From IMG/VR virus record IMGVR_UViG_3300014497_000016, positions 1-39,453 of that record: 39,453 bases of DNA, one strand, 5' to 3'. Under the pieces are notes generated by a model. The model was not told the DNA's origin. It searched no databases and saw only the letters and a list, made by a program, of their open reading frames with translations. This DNA comes from a virus. The position numbers and the translations under genes were made by a program. Positions 31,525-38,703 of this stretch are shown one piece after another; the first letter of the stretch is position 1, and every line of letters starts with the position of its first letter.

Positions 31525-32471
31525 TGACCACCTCCCGCGGTATCGACGTCTCCGCCTACCAGGGCCTCCAGGACTGGGCGGCGCGGAAGGCTGAGGGCGT
31601 CGTCTTCGCCTTCGCCAAAGCATCCGAGGGCCAGACATCCCGGGACAGTCGGTTCGATGCCCACATCCGCGGCATCCTCGCCGCCGGCCTCATCCCTGGC
31701 GCCTACCACTTCGGCTGGCCCACGCAGGATCCGGCGCGGGAGGCGGCGAACTACATCGCCGCAGTGGGGCCGTACGCGCGGCCGGGGTTCGTGCACTGGC
31801 TGGACTTGGAACGCTACTCGGACGGCCGGAACTATGCGGGGCGCTCGGACAAGCAGATCGCCGAGTGGGTGGTGACGTGGCTCGCCGCGGTGCGCACCGC
31901 GTTCCCGGGGCAGCGGGTCGGCGTCTACACCAGCGCGGATGACGTCGCGAAGGAGCACGTGCCGGACGGCGTCGACTGGTGGTATCCCGCCTACCCGTGG
32001 GGCCCGGCCGCGTACTCGCGCGCGGAAGCCGCCACGCGCCCGAAGGCGTCCGGGCGTCAGCCGCTGATCTGGCAGTTCACCTCGCAGCCCGTCGACCGCA
32101 GCATCGCCTACCTGTCCGCCGCGGACCTCCGCACGTGGGCAGCCGGAACCGAGGAGGACCCCATGGCGGGGATCACCAAGCAGGACATCTACGACGCGGT
32201 CTGGAAGACGGACCAAGTCGCCGCACCAGCCGACGCGCCGGACCTGAAGACGAACCCCACCTGGCAGCCGCAGTCGTACCTGAAGGGCATCGATCAGCGG
32301 CTGCAGAAGCTCCTCGCTGCCGAGTCGGCGCAGTCGGCGGCGATTGCCGCGCTGGCGAAGCTCGTCGGCTCCGAGGTGGACACGGCCGCCGTGGTGGCGG
32401 CTGTGCAGAAGGCCATCGCGGACGCGGTGGTCAAGGTGTCGGTCGACGTCACCGGGCCGAGCGCATCGTAA
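31524..32471 (+). CDS. GH25 muramidase endolysin, 315 aa
   Basis: ATG at 31524 with AAGGAGG (31511-31517). The catalytic domain (residues 1-205) shows the family's opening GIDVSAYQG (first catalytic Asp), FAFAKASEGQTSRD, AYHFGW, and HWLDLERY with the catalytic acid pair near residues 92-95, then WQFTSQ. It hydrolyses the MurNAc-GlcNAc bond of peptidoglycan. The C-terminal ~100 residues (KQDIYDAVWKTDQVAAP; SAAIAALAKLVGSEVDTAAV) are an oligomerisation or wall-binding region common in Streptomyces phage lysins. Confidence 0.93.
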   Translation: MTTSRGIDVSAYQGLQDWAARKAEGVVFAFAKASEGQTSRDSRFDAHIRGILAAGLIPGAYHFGWPTQDPAREAANYIAAVGPYARPGFVHWLDLERYSDGRNYAGRSDKQIAEWVVTWLAAVRTAFPGQRVGVYTSADDVAKEHVPDGVDWWYPAYPWGPAAYSRAEAATRPKASGRQPLIWQFTSQPVDRSIAYLSAADLRTWAAGTEEDPMAGITKQDIYDAVWKTDQVAAPADAPDLKTNPTWQPQSYLKGIDQRLQKLLAAESAQSAAIAALAKLVGSEVDTAAVVAAVQKAIADAVVKVSVDVTGPSAS

Positions 32472-32476
32472 CCCGA

Positions 32477-32776
32477 GTGGACCGTAGTAAGCCGCCGTCG
32501 GAGTGGCCCGGCCTTGAGCTCGCTGGCCTGACGAAGCTCACCGACGACATCTTCTTCGGCTGGCTCGACCACGAGGTCAACCCGTTCTTCTGGCACTGGT
32601 GCCCGACCTACGCCGAGCTGCCGGAAGAGAACACCGTCAGCGGCGGCTGGATCGGCGCAGGCACCAGTGCACACACGCTCGTCTCCCGCGAGCCCCTGCA
32701 TCTGGAGCCCTCGCTGTTGTGGCAGTGCTGCGGCACGCACGGCTTCGTCCGCGACGGGGTGTGGATCCCCGCGTGA
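32477..32776 (+). CDS. DUF6527-like small protein, 99 aa
   Basis: GTG at 32477, five bases after the lysin stop. It contains HWCPTYAELPEENTVSGG and EPSLLWQCCGTHGFVRDGVW, matching the CP...PS...C..H.FIRDG pattern of DUF6527, a family of small metal-binding proteins without known activity. It sits in the lysis block but need not act in lysis. Confidence 0.65.
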   Translation: MDRSKPPSEWPGLELAGLTKLTDDIFFGWLDHEVNPFFWHWCPTYAELPEENTVSGGWIGAGTSAHTLVSREPLHLEPSLLWQCCGTHGFVRDGVWIPA

Positions 32777-32794
32777 CCCCCTGAGAGGAATCCC

Positions 32795-33157
32795 ATGAAG
32801 ATCTTCGGAAGAGAACCGGCCGCCTGGCTTGCGCTCGTCTCGGTCGCCGTCAAGCTCCTGGCCGCGTTCGGTGTCGGTATCACCGCCGACCAGCAGGCCG
32901 TCGTCAACGCTGTCGCCGCCGCGGCCGTCGGCCTCCTCGTCGCGGTAATGGCGCACGACGCGCTCGCCGCGCCCATCTACGGCCTCGCACAGGCCGCCCT
33001 GGCGCTCGCGGTCGGGTTCGGTCTGCACTGGTCGGCGGACCAGCAGGCGGTCGTGCTGTCGTTCGTCCAGGTGGCGATCGCGATGTTCCTGCGCACGCAG
33101 GTCACGTCGAAGACGCCGTCTACCGCGCCGCGGCATGCTTCCCCCCAGGACGTGTGA
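32795..33157 (+). CDS. holin-like membrane protein, 120 aa
   Basis: ATG at 32795 with GAGAGGAA upstream. Three to four hydrophobic segments (ALVSVAVKLLAAFGVGI; VVNAVAAAAVGLLVAVMAH; IYGLAQAALALAVGFGL; VVLSFVQVAIAMFL) and a short charged tail. The internal duplication around DQQAVV (residues ~31 and ~78) suggests two similar halves. Size and topology suit an actinophage holin that opens the membrane for the lysin or triggers lysis timing. Confidence 0.78.
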   Translation: MKIFGREPAAWLALVSVAVKLLAAFGVGITADQQAVVNAVAAAAVGLLVAVMAHDALAAPIYGLAQAALALAVGFGLHWSADQQAVVLSFVQVAIAMFLRTQVTSKTPSTAPRHASPQDV

Positions 33158-33170
33158 TCGGAGCTGACGG

Positions 33171-33521
33171 ATGCCCGATGAGCAGCCCACGAACGGGGAA
33201 CTCGGGCGGCTCATCGGCTCCTTGCAGAACAGGCTCGACAGCCGCTTCGGAGAGCTGAACGCCCGCCTCGACAAAATGGTGTCCCTGGACGTGTACACGA
33301 TCCAGACGACCCACATGGAGCAGCGCCTCGCGGGGCTCCAGACGGCGCTGCAGCAGTGCATGGACGCGAACGGCAAGCTGGAAGACGACTTCGAGGCCTA
33401 CCAGCGTGACGAGGCGAAACGCCGGGACGCAGAACGGCAGGCCCGCCTCTATCAGCTGATCGTGCCCGTGGCGTTGTGCGTCATCTCCTCGGTGATCGCG
33501 ATCTGGGCGGTGGTGAAGTGA
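33171..33521 (+). CDS. coiled-coil protein with C-terminal membrane anchor, 116 aa
   Basis: ATG at 33171. Residues ~5-90 form a charged coiled coil (LIGSLQNRLDSRFGELNARL; EQRLAGLQTALQQ; YQRDEAKRRDAERQARL). A single membrane helix (LIVPVALCVISSVIAIWAVV) ends the protein. This resembles XhlA/hemolysin-type lysis accessory proteins or second holins. Its stop overlaps the next GTG. Confidence 0.7.
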   Translation: MPDEQPTNGELGRLIGSLQNRLDSRFGELNARLDKMVSLDVYTIQTTHMEQRLAGLQTALQQCMDANGKLEDDFEAYQRDEAKRRDAERQARLYQLIVPVALCVISSVIAIWAVVK

Positions 33522-34261
33522 GCGATCCCAAGCACGCCGCGATCGAGGAGAAAGAACGGCGCCGGCTGGTACCGCGCGCCGAGACGGTCATTGCTGGCCT
33601 GGTGGTGGTGATGTGCGGCGGCATGGCCCTGCTGGCCGTGCAGTACGTGAGCATGCACCAGGATCTGGAGACTGCGAACGCCGCCCGGGATGCTCTGGCC
33701 TCGCAGGTGCAGCATCTTGGGGCTTCCCCGGTTGCGGGGGCGCCAGGATCGCGGGGTGAGCCGGGGCAGTCGATCGTCGGCCCTCGCGGGCCAGCCGGTC
33801 CGAGTGGGGCGTCGGGGAAGCCGGCACCAACGATTACGGGGCCGCCTGGCGCTTCTGGTCGTCCGGGTGCGGACTCGACGGTGGCGGGCCCGTCAGGTGC
33901 CCCGGGCCCGTCGTCGACGGTTCCAGGTCCGAGCGGGCCGCCGGGGGAGAAGGGCGACAAGGGCGATCCCGGAGACGCGGGCGCCCCGGGCCAGCCGCCG
34001 GCGGGTTGGTCGTACTCCTGGACGGACGGCACGGGTGTGACGCATCACGTGTCGTGTACGCGGACCGCGGATTCCCCGGACAGCGCTCCGGAGTATGCGT
34101 GTTCGGACACGTCAACGGACGGACCATCGCCGTCGCCGTCGGGTCCGTTGGTTCCGCAGGGTGCCCTGTTGGTGGCTGCTGCTGTCGTGGGTGGGAGGCG
34201 TCGTGGCGGACCGGGAGGTCGGGGAAGGCATCGGGCAGCCCGCGGCGGAGCACACCGATAG
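33518..34261 (+). CDS. membrane-anchored collagen-like protein, 247 aa
   Basis: GTG at 33518 overlapping the previous stop. A membrane helix (ETVIAGLVVVMCGGMALLAV, residues ~22-41) is followed by a short coiled coil and about 30 Gly-x-y triplets (GPRGPAGPSGASGKP, GPPGEKGDKGDPGDAGAPG; residues ~72-155). A small domain with two Cys follows (HHVSCTRTADSP, YACSDTS). The end (GALLVAAAVVGGRRR) is a hydrophobic segment plus arginines. Collagen triplets form trimers in phage fibres. The last ~30 codons overlap another coding frame, so the true C-terminus is uncertain. Confidence 0.75.
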   Translation: MSDPKHAAIEEKERRRLVPRAETVIAGLVVVMCGGMALLAVQYVSMHQDLETANAARDALASQVQHLGASPVAGAPGSRGEPGQSIVGPRGPAGPSGASGKPAPTITGPPGASGRPGADSTVAGPSGAPGPSSTVPGPSGPPGEKGDKGDPGDAGAPGQPPAGWSYSWTDGTGVTHHVSCTRTADSPDSAPEYACSDTSTDGPSPSPSGPLVPQGALLVAAAVVGGRRRGGPGGRGRHRAARGGAHR

Positions 34262-34331
34262 GCCGCCGCGGCCAGAGTGGCAGGGCCTGTTCCGGGAACC
34301 GGAGTGGCCGCCGGAGGACGAGGCCGACTGA
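34203..34331 (+). CDS. small acidic protein, 42 aa (longer form from 34161 possible)
   Basis: GTG at 34203 is preceded by GGGTGGGAGG (34189-34198). Codons are strongly G/C in third positions: REVGEGIGQPAAEHTDRPPR, then a tail ending PEWPPEDEAD. A GTG at 34161 would add a hydrophobic CWWLLLSWVGGVV, making a small membrane protein. It overlaps the collagen-like gene in another frame. Function unknown; last gene of the lysis block. Confidence 0.5.
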   Translation: MADREVGEGIGQPAAEHTDRPPRPEWQGLFREPEWPPEDEAD

Positions 34332-34347
34332 CGGCCGCATGTAGACC

Positions 34348-34371
34348 ACCGGCCAGCCCCCATAGGCCGGT
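34348..34371 (+). terminator. ACCGGCC hairpin
   Basis: ACCGGCC (34348-34354) pairs perfectly with GGCCGGT (34365-34371), 10-base loop, just after the late gene block. Confidence 0.5.
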
Positions 34372-34408
34372 TGCCCGATCCGTTCTCTGTAGGGGAGGAG
34401 GTGTTCTC

Positions 34409-34456
34409 GTGCTGGACGTGCTGGTGCACATCGTCGTCATCCTCGGCTGCCTCTGA
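34409..34456 (+). CDS. possible 15-residue hydrophobic peptide
   Basis: GTG at 34409 lies seven bases after GGGGAGGAGG, an exceptional ribosome site. It encodes VLDVLVHIVVILGCL and then stops; every codon ends in G or C. A strong terminator follows. It could be a small membrane peptide or leader. Too short to be certain. Confidence 0.35.
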   Translation: MLDVLVHIVVILGCL

Positions 34457-34468
34457 CCGGCCATGAAC

Positions 34469-34511
34469 GCGCCCCGCTCCTTGCTGCCATCCGGCGGCAG
34501 GGGCGGGGCGC
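34469..34511. terminator. 9-bp GC-rich two-part hairpin
   Basis: GCGCCCCGC (34469-34477) pairs with GCGGGGCGC (34503-34511); inner CTGCC/GGCAG (34484-34488 and 34496-34500). End of the rightward late transcription. Confidence 0.65.
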
Positions 34512-34541
34512 TTCGTCGTGTCCGGGGTAGTGTCGGGGCAG

Positions 34542-34570
34542 GTCCCCGCCTGGTAACGACAGGCGGGGAC
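34542..34570. terminator. 11-bp perfect hairpin, terminator of the leftward gene
   Basis: GTCCCCGCCTG (34542-34552) pairs perfectly with 34560-34570 over a 7-base loop, four bases beyond the stop of the minus-strand gene. With the stem at 34469 it separates convergent transcription. Confidence 0.7.
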
Positions 34571-34573
34571 CGC

Positions 34574-35470
34574 TCACTGCTCGTCGTCGGCGTGGTGTCC
34601 GACCCATTCGACGCCGGACACGATGCCCGTGCCGGGGGTGCCGACGAAGCTGGGCGCCCAGCCATCCGCGATGAACTTCGCAGCGGCGGCAGGCGGAACC
34701 CACCGGTCACCGCGCGCCAGGTCGGACATCCACCCAGCCAGCTCGTCGGCCGTAGCGAAAACGGGGCTGACGGGCGAGCCCTCGCTCACGGTCTCCCACA
34801 GCTGCCAGCCGTCACCCTCCGGCGGATCGGTCGGCTCCCATGCTTCGGCCTCGGCGCGCTGCCCCTCGTACTTCTCCAGGCTGGCGTGGCCCTTGCAGGT
34901 CGGACAGGTGTCGTCGATGCCCTCACGCTCACAGCGGGCTCGGATGACGACGGACGCGTTGATGCCGTCGTGGCCGAGCCCGCTCAGCGACCACGCGTTG
35001 ACCTCGGCCGCCGTCGGATGTACCGGAGGATCCTTCGGCTTCCAGCCTTCGCCGGGAACGACCACGTGCGTGAAGTCGTAGAGACGTCCGGCCTTGATGA
35101 GTGCGTCCACGTCGTCCTGGTCGATGTGGTGTAGCCAGCCGTTGTTGAAGTGGTCGGCCAGTCGTTGGGCTTCACGTGCGATGGCGGCCTCGCCGCGACC
35201 GTAGTACTCGGGGGCCTGAGCGATGTTCCGCTCAGCGCGGGCCCGGATGGCAGGGGTGTCGGGCCCCCATGGGGTGGAGCCGGTGGTGGCCGGGTCGAAG
35301 GGGATCTTCCCGTACCAGAGGTCATACAGGTTCTGCGCGCGCGGCGAGTAGCCGTTCTCGCAGGCGGGGCACTTCTCCTCGTCGAACCGGTCAGGCGACA
35401 GGAAGCCCTCCCAGACCTTGTTCAGTGGCCAGTCGAAGTCGAGGGCCACTCGCCGGACTTCACGTCCCAT
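34574..35470 (-). CDS. conserved actinophage hypothetical protein, 298 aa
   Basis: ATG at 35470 with AAGGAGA upstream on the minus strand. It starts REVRRVALDFDWPLNKVWEG, followed by CPACENGYSP (near residue 34) and a later CPTCKGHAS (near residue 190), together a likely zinc pair. The centre has REAQRLADHFNNGWLHHIDQ. The end carries GWQLWETVSEGSPVSPVF and GTGIVSGVEWVGHH. These blocks recur in Streptomyces phage proteins often left as hypothetical. Possibly an early or takeover protein; no activity can be assigned. Confidence 0.8.
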   Translation of the reverse strand: MGREVRRVALDFDWPLNKVWEGFLSPDRFDEEKCPACENGYSPRAQNLYDLWYGKIPFDPATTGSTPWGPDTPAIRARAERNIAQAPEYYGRGEAAIAREAQRLADHFNNGWLHHIDQDDVDALIKAGRLYDFTHVVVPGEGWKPKDPPVHPTAAEVNAWSLSGLGHDGINASVVIRARCEREGIDDTCPTCKGHASLEKYEGQRAEAEAWEPTDPPEGDGWQLWETVSEGSPVSPVFATADELAGWMSDLARGDRWVPPAAAAKFIADGWAPSFVGTPGTGIVSGVEWVGHHADDEQ

Positions 35471-35472
35471 GC

Positions 35473-35562
35473 TCAGTTCTCCTTGTGGTGTCGGTTCAGG
35501 TGGTTGCGGATGCTGGCGGGGGCGCCGACGTAGCCGCAGCCACGCGGGCGCGGTTGTCGGCC
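35473..35562 (-). pseudogene. zinc-finger C-terminal fragment in frame behind a TGA
   Basis: Directly after the TGA (35565-35563) of the next gene upstream, the same frame stays open for 29 codons. It encodes RGCGYVGAPASIRNHLNRHH followed by KEN and a stop at 35475-35473, three bases before the ATG at 35470. The C-x-Y-x12-H-x3-HH pattern looks like the end of a C2H2 finger protein. There is no start codon in it. It may be a decayed gene or be made by stop readthrough. Confidence 0.4.
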
Positions 35563-35850
35563 TCAGGACTTACTGTCCAACTCCTTGTTGATGGCGGTCC
35601 GGTAGTCCATGTACCGATCCACCAGCTCGGCGGCTTCCAGCTCATCCATCTCCATGGAAGCCATCTCCGCCTCGATGGCTTCCCGCCTCGCGCCCTCGGC
35701 CTGCTCCGCGAGGAAGAGCAGGAGTTCCTTGGCAGTCGCCCCTGGGTTTCTCTCCAGCCAGACCTCGGCCCACTGATAGTGGAGCCCCTTGGTCACAGCC
35801 TCGATCCTGGCCTTGAGGGCGCGAGCGGAGTTTGGCTCTCTTGCTTCCAC
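35563..35850 (-). CDS. hypothetical helical protein, 95 aa
   Basis: The GTG at 35850 is chosen because AAGGAGG lies just upstream on the minus strand. Longer frames would start in the divergent promoter region. The protein is helical and acidic (ALKARIEAVTKGLHYQWAEV; ELLLFLAEQAEGARREAIEA; ELVDRYMDYRTAINKEL). No family is recognised. It is divergent from the serine recombinase and leads the leftward operon that includes the 298-aa gene. Confidence 0.65.
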   Translation of the reverse strand: MEAREPNSARALKARIEAVTKGLHYQWAEVWLERNPGATAKELLLFLAEQAEGARREAIEAEMASMEMDELEAAELVDRYMDYRTAINKELDSKS

Positions 35851-35929
35851 GCCACCTCCTTGATCCATGCGTGACGGAAAACCGTCGTCTGTCGTCATCT
35901 CGTCAACAAGCCTATCGCTGCAGGAAGTT

Positions 35930-35968
35930 GTTGTCGATAACTCGCGTCGAAAATCTATGTCGGATAAC
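35930..35968. promoter_or_regulatory. divergent promoter region with repeated TGTCGNATAAC
   Basis: GTTGTCGATAAC (35930-35941, nearly palindromic) and TGTCGGATAAC (35958-35968) repeat about 26 bases apart, in AT-richer DNA between the leftward 95-aa gene and the recombinase. They probably form an operator, and GATAAC could serve as a -10 for the recombinase. Confidence 0.45.
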
Positions 35969-35991
35969 AGTGCGCGTGTATGGTTGTCGTC

Positions 35992-36579
35992 ATGGACTTC
36001 GGATACGCCCGGGTCTCCACCGCCGACCAGAACCCGGATCACCAGATAGACGCCCTCCTGCGGGCTGGCGTCGAAGAGAAGAACATCCACATCGACTACG
36101 CCAGCGGCGCCAAGGCGTCTCGGCCTGAGTTCGACATCCTCCTGAAGCGCCTACGTGAAGGAGACACGCTCAAGGCCACGCGCCTGGACCGGATCTCCCG
36201 ATCGCTGCTCCATCTCGTCAACCTCGGTGCCGAGTTGAAGGAACGGGGAGTCGGACTGCACATCATCGAGCAGGGCATCGACTCCTCCACCCCGGAGGGC
36301 CGGGCCATGTTCGGCATGCTCGGCGTCATGGCCGAGCTGCAGCGCGAGCTCATCCTGGCGAACACCATGGACGGCCTCGCCGCCGCACGGGCTCGCGGAC
36401 GCATCGGAGGACGTCGCCCCAGACTCACCGAACAGCAGGCGATCCTCGCGCAGGAGCTATACGACAAGCGAGAGAAGACCGTGCAGGAGATCGCCGACCT
36501 CTTCGGCGTGCCGCGCACCACCGTGTACGGCCACCTCAACCGATCGACCACCAACGCCAGGAAGGAAAAGGGGAAGTGA
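35992..36579 (+). CDS. small serine recombinase (resolvase/invertase type), 195 aa
   Basis: ATG at 35992 (an earlier in-frame ATG at 35980 is possible; neither has a ribosome site, so the message may be near leaderless). The catalytic domain shows GYARVSTADQ with Ser9, DYASGAKASRPEFD, and KATRLDRISRSLLHL with the active-site arginines. The long E-helix (FGMLGVMAELQRELI) leads into a C-terminal helix-turn-helix (TVQEIADLFGVPRTTVYGHL). It is too short for a large serine integrase. It may resolve dimers or invert a segment; no inverted fibre cassette is visible. Confidence 0.92.
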   Translation: MDFGYARVSTADQNPDHQIDALLRAGVEEKNIHIDYASGAKASRPEFDILLKRLREGDTLKATRLDRISRSLLHLVNLGAELKERGVGLHIIEQGIDSSTPEGRAMFGMLGVMAELQRELILANTMDGLAAARARGRIGGRRPRLTEQQAILAQELYDKREKTVQEIADLFGVPRTTVYGHLNRSTTNARKEKGK

Positions 36580-36734
36580 TGAGCGATACCCGCCCCGTGC
36601 GCAACCCTGACCCGAAGAAGAACGAGGCCTACTGGGACCGCATCAGGCGCATCGTCGATGCTGCCCCTCCCCTCTCCGACGAGCAGCGAGCGATCATCCG
36701 AACCGCCTTTCATCAGCCCTCGGGGCGCAAGTGA
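36579..36734 (+). CDS. small hypothetical protein, 51 aa
   Basis: ATG at 36579 overlaps the recombinase stop and has AAAAGGGG upstream. It contains EAYWDRIRRIVDAAPPLSDE and QRAIIRTAF, a short motif common in Streptomyces plasmid and phage proteins of unknown role. It overlaps the next GTG (GTGA). Confidence 0.7.
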   Translation: MSDTRPVRNPDPKKNEAYWDRIRRIVDAAPPLSDEQRAIIRTAFHQPSGRK

Positions 36735-37375
36735 CAGTCACCTGCACCGCCACCGCCAAGTCAGGACGGCCCTGTCGGGCACTCCCCATCACCTGGCCCT
36801 ACGGAGTCGACGGCAACCCTGGCCTCTGCGCCAAGCACGCACCAGCGCACCTCCGGCAGATGCGCGACACCATCTTCGCCGAGCAGAGGCAACGCCAAGC
36901 CGAACGCCTCGATGCCCGCGAACCCGAGTGCTGGTCATGGGACCCGGAGATCCCACTCGACCGCATCGCTGCCGAATACGGCTGGAGCGCGGACCACTTC
37001 ACGCCCCGATTCCAGGCCGGTGATGAGCAGGCCCTGCGCATAGCCTTCGACGCCTGGCACCGTCACCGGTGCGCCGTCTGCGGCTTCCGCGACCTGCGAC
37101 TCCTGACCGACCACGACCACGACACGGGCCTGATGCGCGGCCTTCTCTGCCGGAGCTGCAATGGCCGCGAGCCGCACGACGACGGTCTCTTCCGGAAGTA
37201 CCGCGAGAGGCCCCCGGCGCAGATCCTCGGCATCAACCTGCGCTACTACGATCCCTGGCACGGTTGGGCTCAGCCGCGCGCCATCGACCCGAACCGCCTC
37301 GATAACCACCCCGCCTACGCATTGGCCGCCAAGCTGGGGGAGCGGCTGCAGCGGGACGATCCACCGCAGACGTAG
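36731..37375 (+). CDS. endonuclease VII-like HNH nuclease, 214 aa
   Basis: GTG at 36731. The N-terminus has a Cys/His patch (CTATAKSGRPCRALPITW; GLCAKHAP). The catalytic core is CAVCGFRDLRLLTDHDHDTG followed by RGLLCRSCN (about residues 114-143), the zinc-bound ββα fold of recombination endonuclease VII and related HNH enzymes; the DHDH pair is catalytic. Such enzymes resolve branched DNA before packaging or nick specific sites. It is encoded with the serine recombinase. Confidence 0.85.
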   Translation: MTVTCTATAKSGRPCRALPITWPYGVDGNPGLCAKHAPAHLRQMRDTIFAEQRQRQAERLDAREPECWSWDPEIPLDRIAAEYGWSADHFTPRFQAGDEQALRIAFDAWHRHRCAVCGFRDLRLLTDHDHDTGLMRGLLCRSCNGREPHDDGLFRKYRERPPAQILGINLRYYDPWHGWAQPRAIDPNRLDNHPAYALAAKLGERLQRDDPPQT

Positions 37376-37380
37376 GGGTG

Positions 37381-37435
37381 CGGTCGTCGGAGTGCCCCGT
37401 GGGGCTCTGTCCGGAGGCAGCGACTGCGACGACCG
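37381..37435 (+). terminator. compound hairpin after the HNH gene
   Basis: CGGTCGTCG (37381-37389) pairs with CGACGACCG (37427-37435); inside is GCCCC/GGGGC. It begins six bases after the nuclease stop. The rest of the gap up to 37642 shows no convincing gene on either strand. Confidence 0.6.
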
Positions 37436-37642
37436 CAAGGCCACGGTAGGCGGCGGACGGCCGTCCTGTCAGGCAGACGGCAACCCCGGCGCGTACCCTC
37501 ACCGTAGGGGCGTCCCGTGCGTGGCTGGCCAGCGCGCGCCCTCAAGAGCAAGGGGACCGGGGCCTGGCGGTGGCCAGGCCTGAGCGATCAGTGCGTCTGC
37601 GCCCACCCCTCGCGGCCGTCCGACGGCGGGACCCGGACGGCG

Positions 37643-37837
37643 CTACGCCGCTTCGACGACGTCCGGCCGGTCCCGCTCGGCGGCTATCGCGATCGTCCAC
37701 TCCGTGACGAGCCGCTCATACTCCGCCCGATCCTCCCCATACAGGCGCCCGCCGGCCCGCGCGAACAACGCGCGGATCAGCTCGTTGACCACGTCAGCTG
37801 GGCGCGGTCGGCCACAGGCCGGGGGAGTGGGGGGCAT
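37643..37837 (-). CDS. small hypothetical protein, 64 aa
   Basis: ATG at 37837. The pattern PRPADVVNELIRALFARAGG, then EDRAEYERLVTEWTIAI, matches a short helical protein I recall as common in Streptomyces chromosomes and plasmids, with no function known. Transcribed leftward with no neighbour overlap. Confidence 0.7.
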   Translation of the reverse strand: MPPTPPACGRPRPADVVNELIRALFARAGGRLYGEDRAEYERLVTEWTIAIAAERDRPDVVEAA

Positions 37838-37871
37838 GCCCTCGATCTTAGGGCGCGGGTCTGACAGCGGG

Positions 37872-38276
37872 CTATGACCGGGTGGCCTCAGCCACCTTCT
37901 GCTGCTGACCGCCTAGCCGGAAGCCGTGGATGCTCACCCCGGCGCGCCGGGCAAACCACACTGCGTCATCCTTCGACATCGGGCTGCCAGTCGGGGTCGC
38001 GAACAGAGGACCCTCGTCACGAGTGCCGATCAGTTCCCGCAGCATCTCGGCTGTCTGCTCGCTGAAAGGGACCGTGCGCGGATCGCCCTCATACTTCGGG
38101 AAGTCGACCGTCGCCATCCGCACCCCCAAGTCCGCATCCCGTACATCCAGGGACAGCAAGTCACCCAGCCGCAGCTTGCCCTCCCGGAGCAGCGTCCACA
38201 GCACGCGATGCCGTAGCGGGATCGTGTCGTCGGAGACGAGCTGGAGATATCGGTCTTCGTTCACGGCTTCAGGCAT
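37872..38276 (-). CDS. truncated tyrosine-recombinase-like protein, 134 aa
   Basis: ATG at 38276. The sequence LRHRVLWTLLREGKLRLGDL-LSLDV matches the first catalytic-box region of tyrosine recombinases (Gly-Arg/Lys-Leu-Arg/Gly-x-x-L-L). It is followed by a beta sheet (VDFPKYEGDPRTVPFSEQTA with the usual Lys position) and a short SIHGFR matching the H-x-x-R box. It ends soon after with no nucleophilic tyrosine and has no core-binding N-terminal domain. It is probably not an integrase, but a diverged regulator or remnant. Confidence 0.75.
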   Translation of the reverse strand: MPEAVNEDRYLQLVSDDTIPLRHRVLWTLLREGKLRLGDLLSLDVRDADLGVRMATVDFPKYEGDPRTVPFSEQTAEMLRELIGTRDEGPLFATPTGSPMSKDDAVWFARRAGVSIHGFRLGGQQQKVAEATRS

Positions 38277-38303
38277 GCCGCCAGACTGCCAGACCTGGCG
38301 CGC

Positions 38304-38555
38304 CTAGGAGGCGGACTCCGGCGGCTGCGGCAGCTCGGTGACGAACGACCCCATGCCCGGCTCGGTGTAGATCAGCCCGTCGTCGCGCAGCTGCCGCAAA
38401 ACCTTCTGCGCCGTCACGTTCGCGACCCCGAACTCACCCATCAACTGCACCGTCGACGGCACCCTCGAACGAGGGGCATACACGCCCGACCGGATCCGCT
38501 CCACGATCACCTCGTGGACCTGCCTCCACCTGGGGCGATCTGCAGCAAACTCCAT
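38304..38555 (-). CDS. short GntR-family regulator, 83 aa
   Basis: ATG at 38555, or seven codons earlier at 38576. The winged helix of the GntR family is clear: WRQVHEVIVERIRSGVYAPR, SRVPSTVQLMGEFGVANVTA, QKVLRQLRDDGLIYTEPGMG. There is no effector domain, as in the short KorSA/TraR-like regulators of actinomycete plasmids. An inverted repeat just upstream at 38596-38624 is the probable operator. It likely controls itself and the divergent gene at 38704. Confidence 0.88.
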   Translation of the reverse strand: MEFAADRPRWRQVHEVIVERIRSGVYAPRSRVPSTVQLMGEFGVANVTAQKVLRQLRDDGLIYTEPGMGSFVTELPQPPESAS

Positions 38556-38595
38556 GAGCGCACCGTAGAAGCCCATGATCCGCCACGGCGATCGG

Positions 38596-38624
38596 TAGTA
38601 CGCCAGGCAAGCTATGGCGTGCTA
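38596..38624. promoter_or_regulatory. operator-like inverted repeat upstream of the GntR gene
   Basis: TAGTACGCCA (38596-38605) and TGGCGTGCTA (38615-38624) match at nine of ten positions with a 9-base spacer. It lies 20-50 bases upstream of the regulator start, fitting dimer binding and autoregulation. Confidence 0.7.
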
Positions 38625-38703
38625 TGTCATTGTGGAGCAAAGAGAACGCCCCCGGAGCCGCGGCACAGCAGCCCCGAGGGCAGCCGACGATGGAGCCGTC
38701 GAC

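Noticed and set aside
35992-36579. Large serine integrase for phage integration
   Set aside because: About 195 residues with a small C-terminal helix-turn-helix. Large serine integrases have 450 or more residues with extra zinc and recombinase domains.
37315-37551. Minus-strand frames in the gap after the HNH gene
   Set aside because: Arg/Pro/Gly-rich with no ribosome site or domain, overlapping the compound hairpin; judged non-coding.
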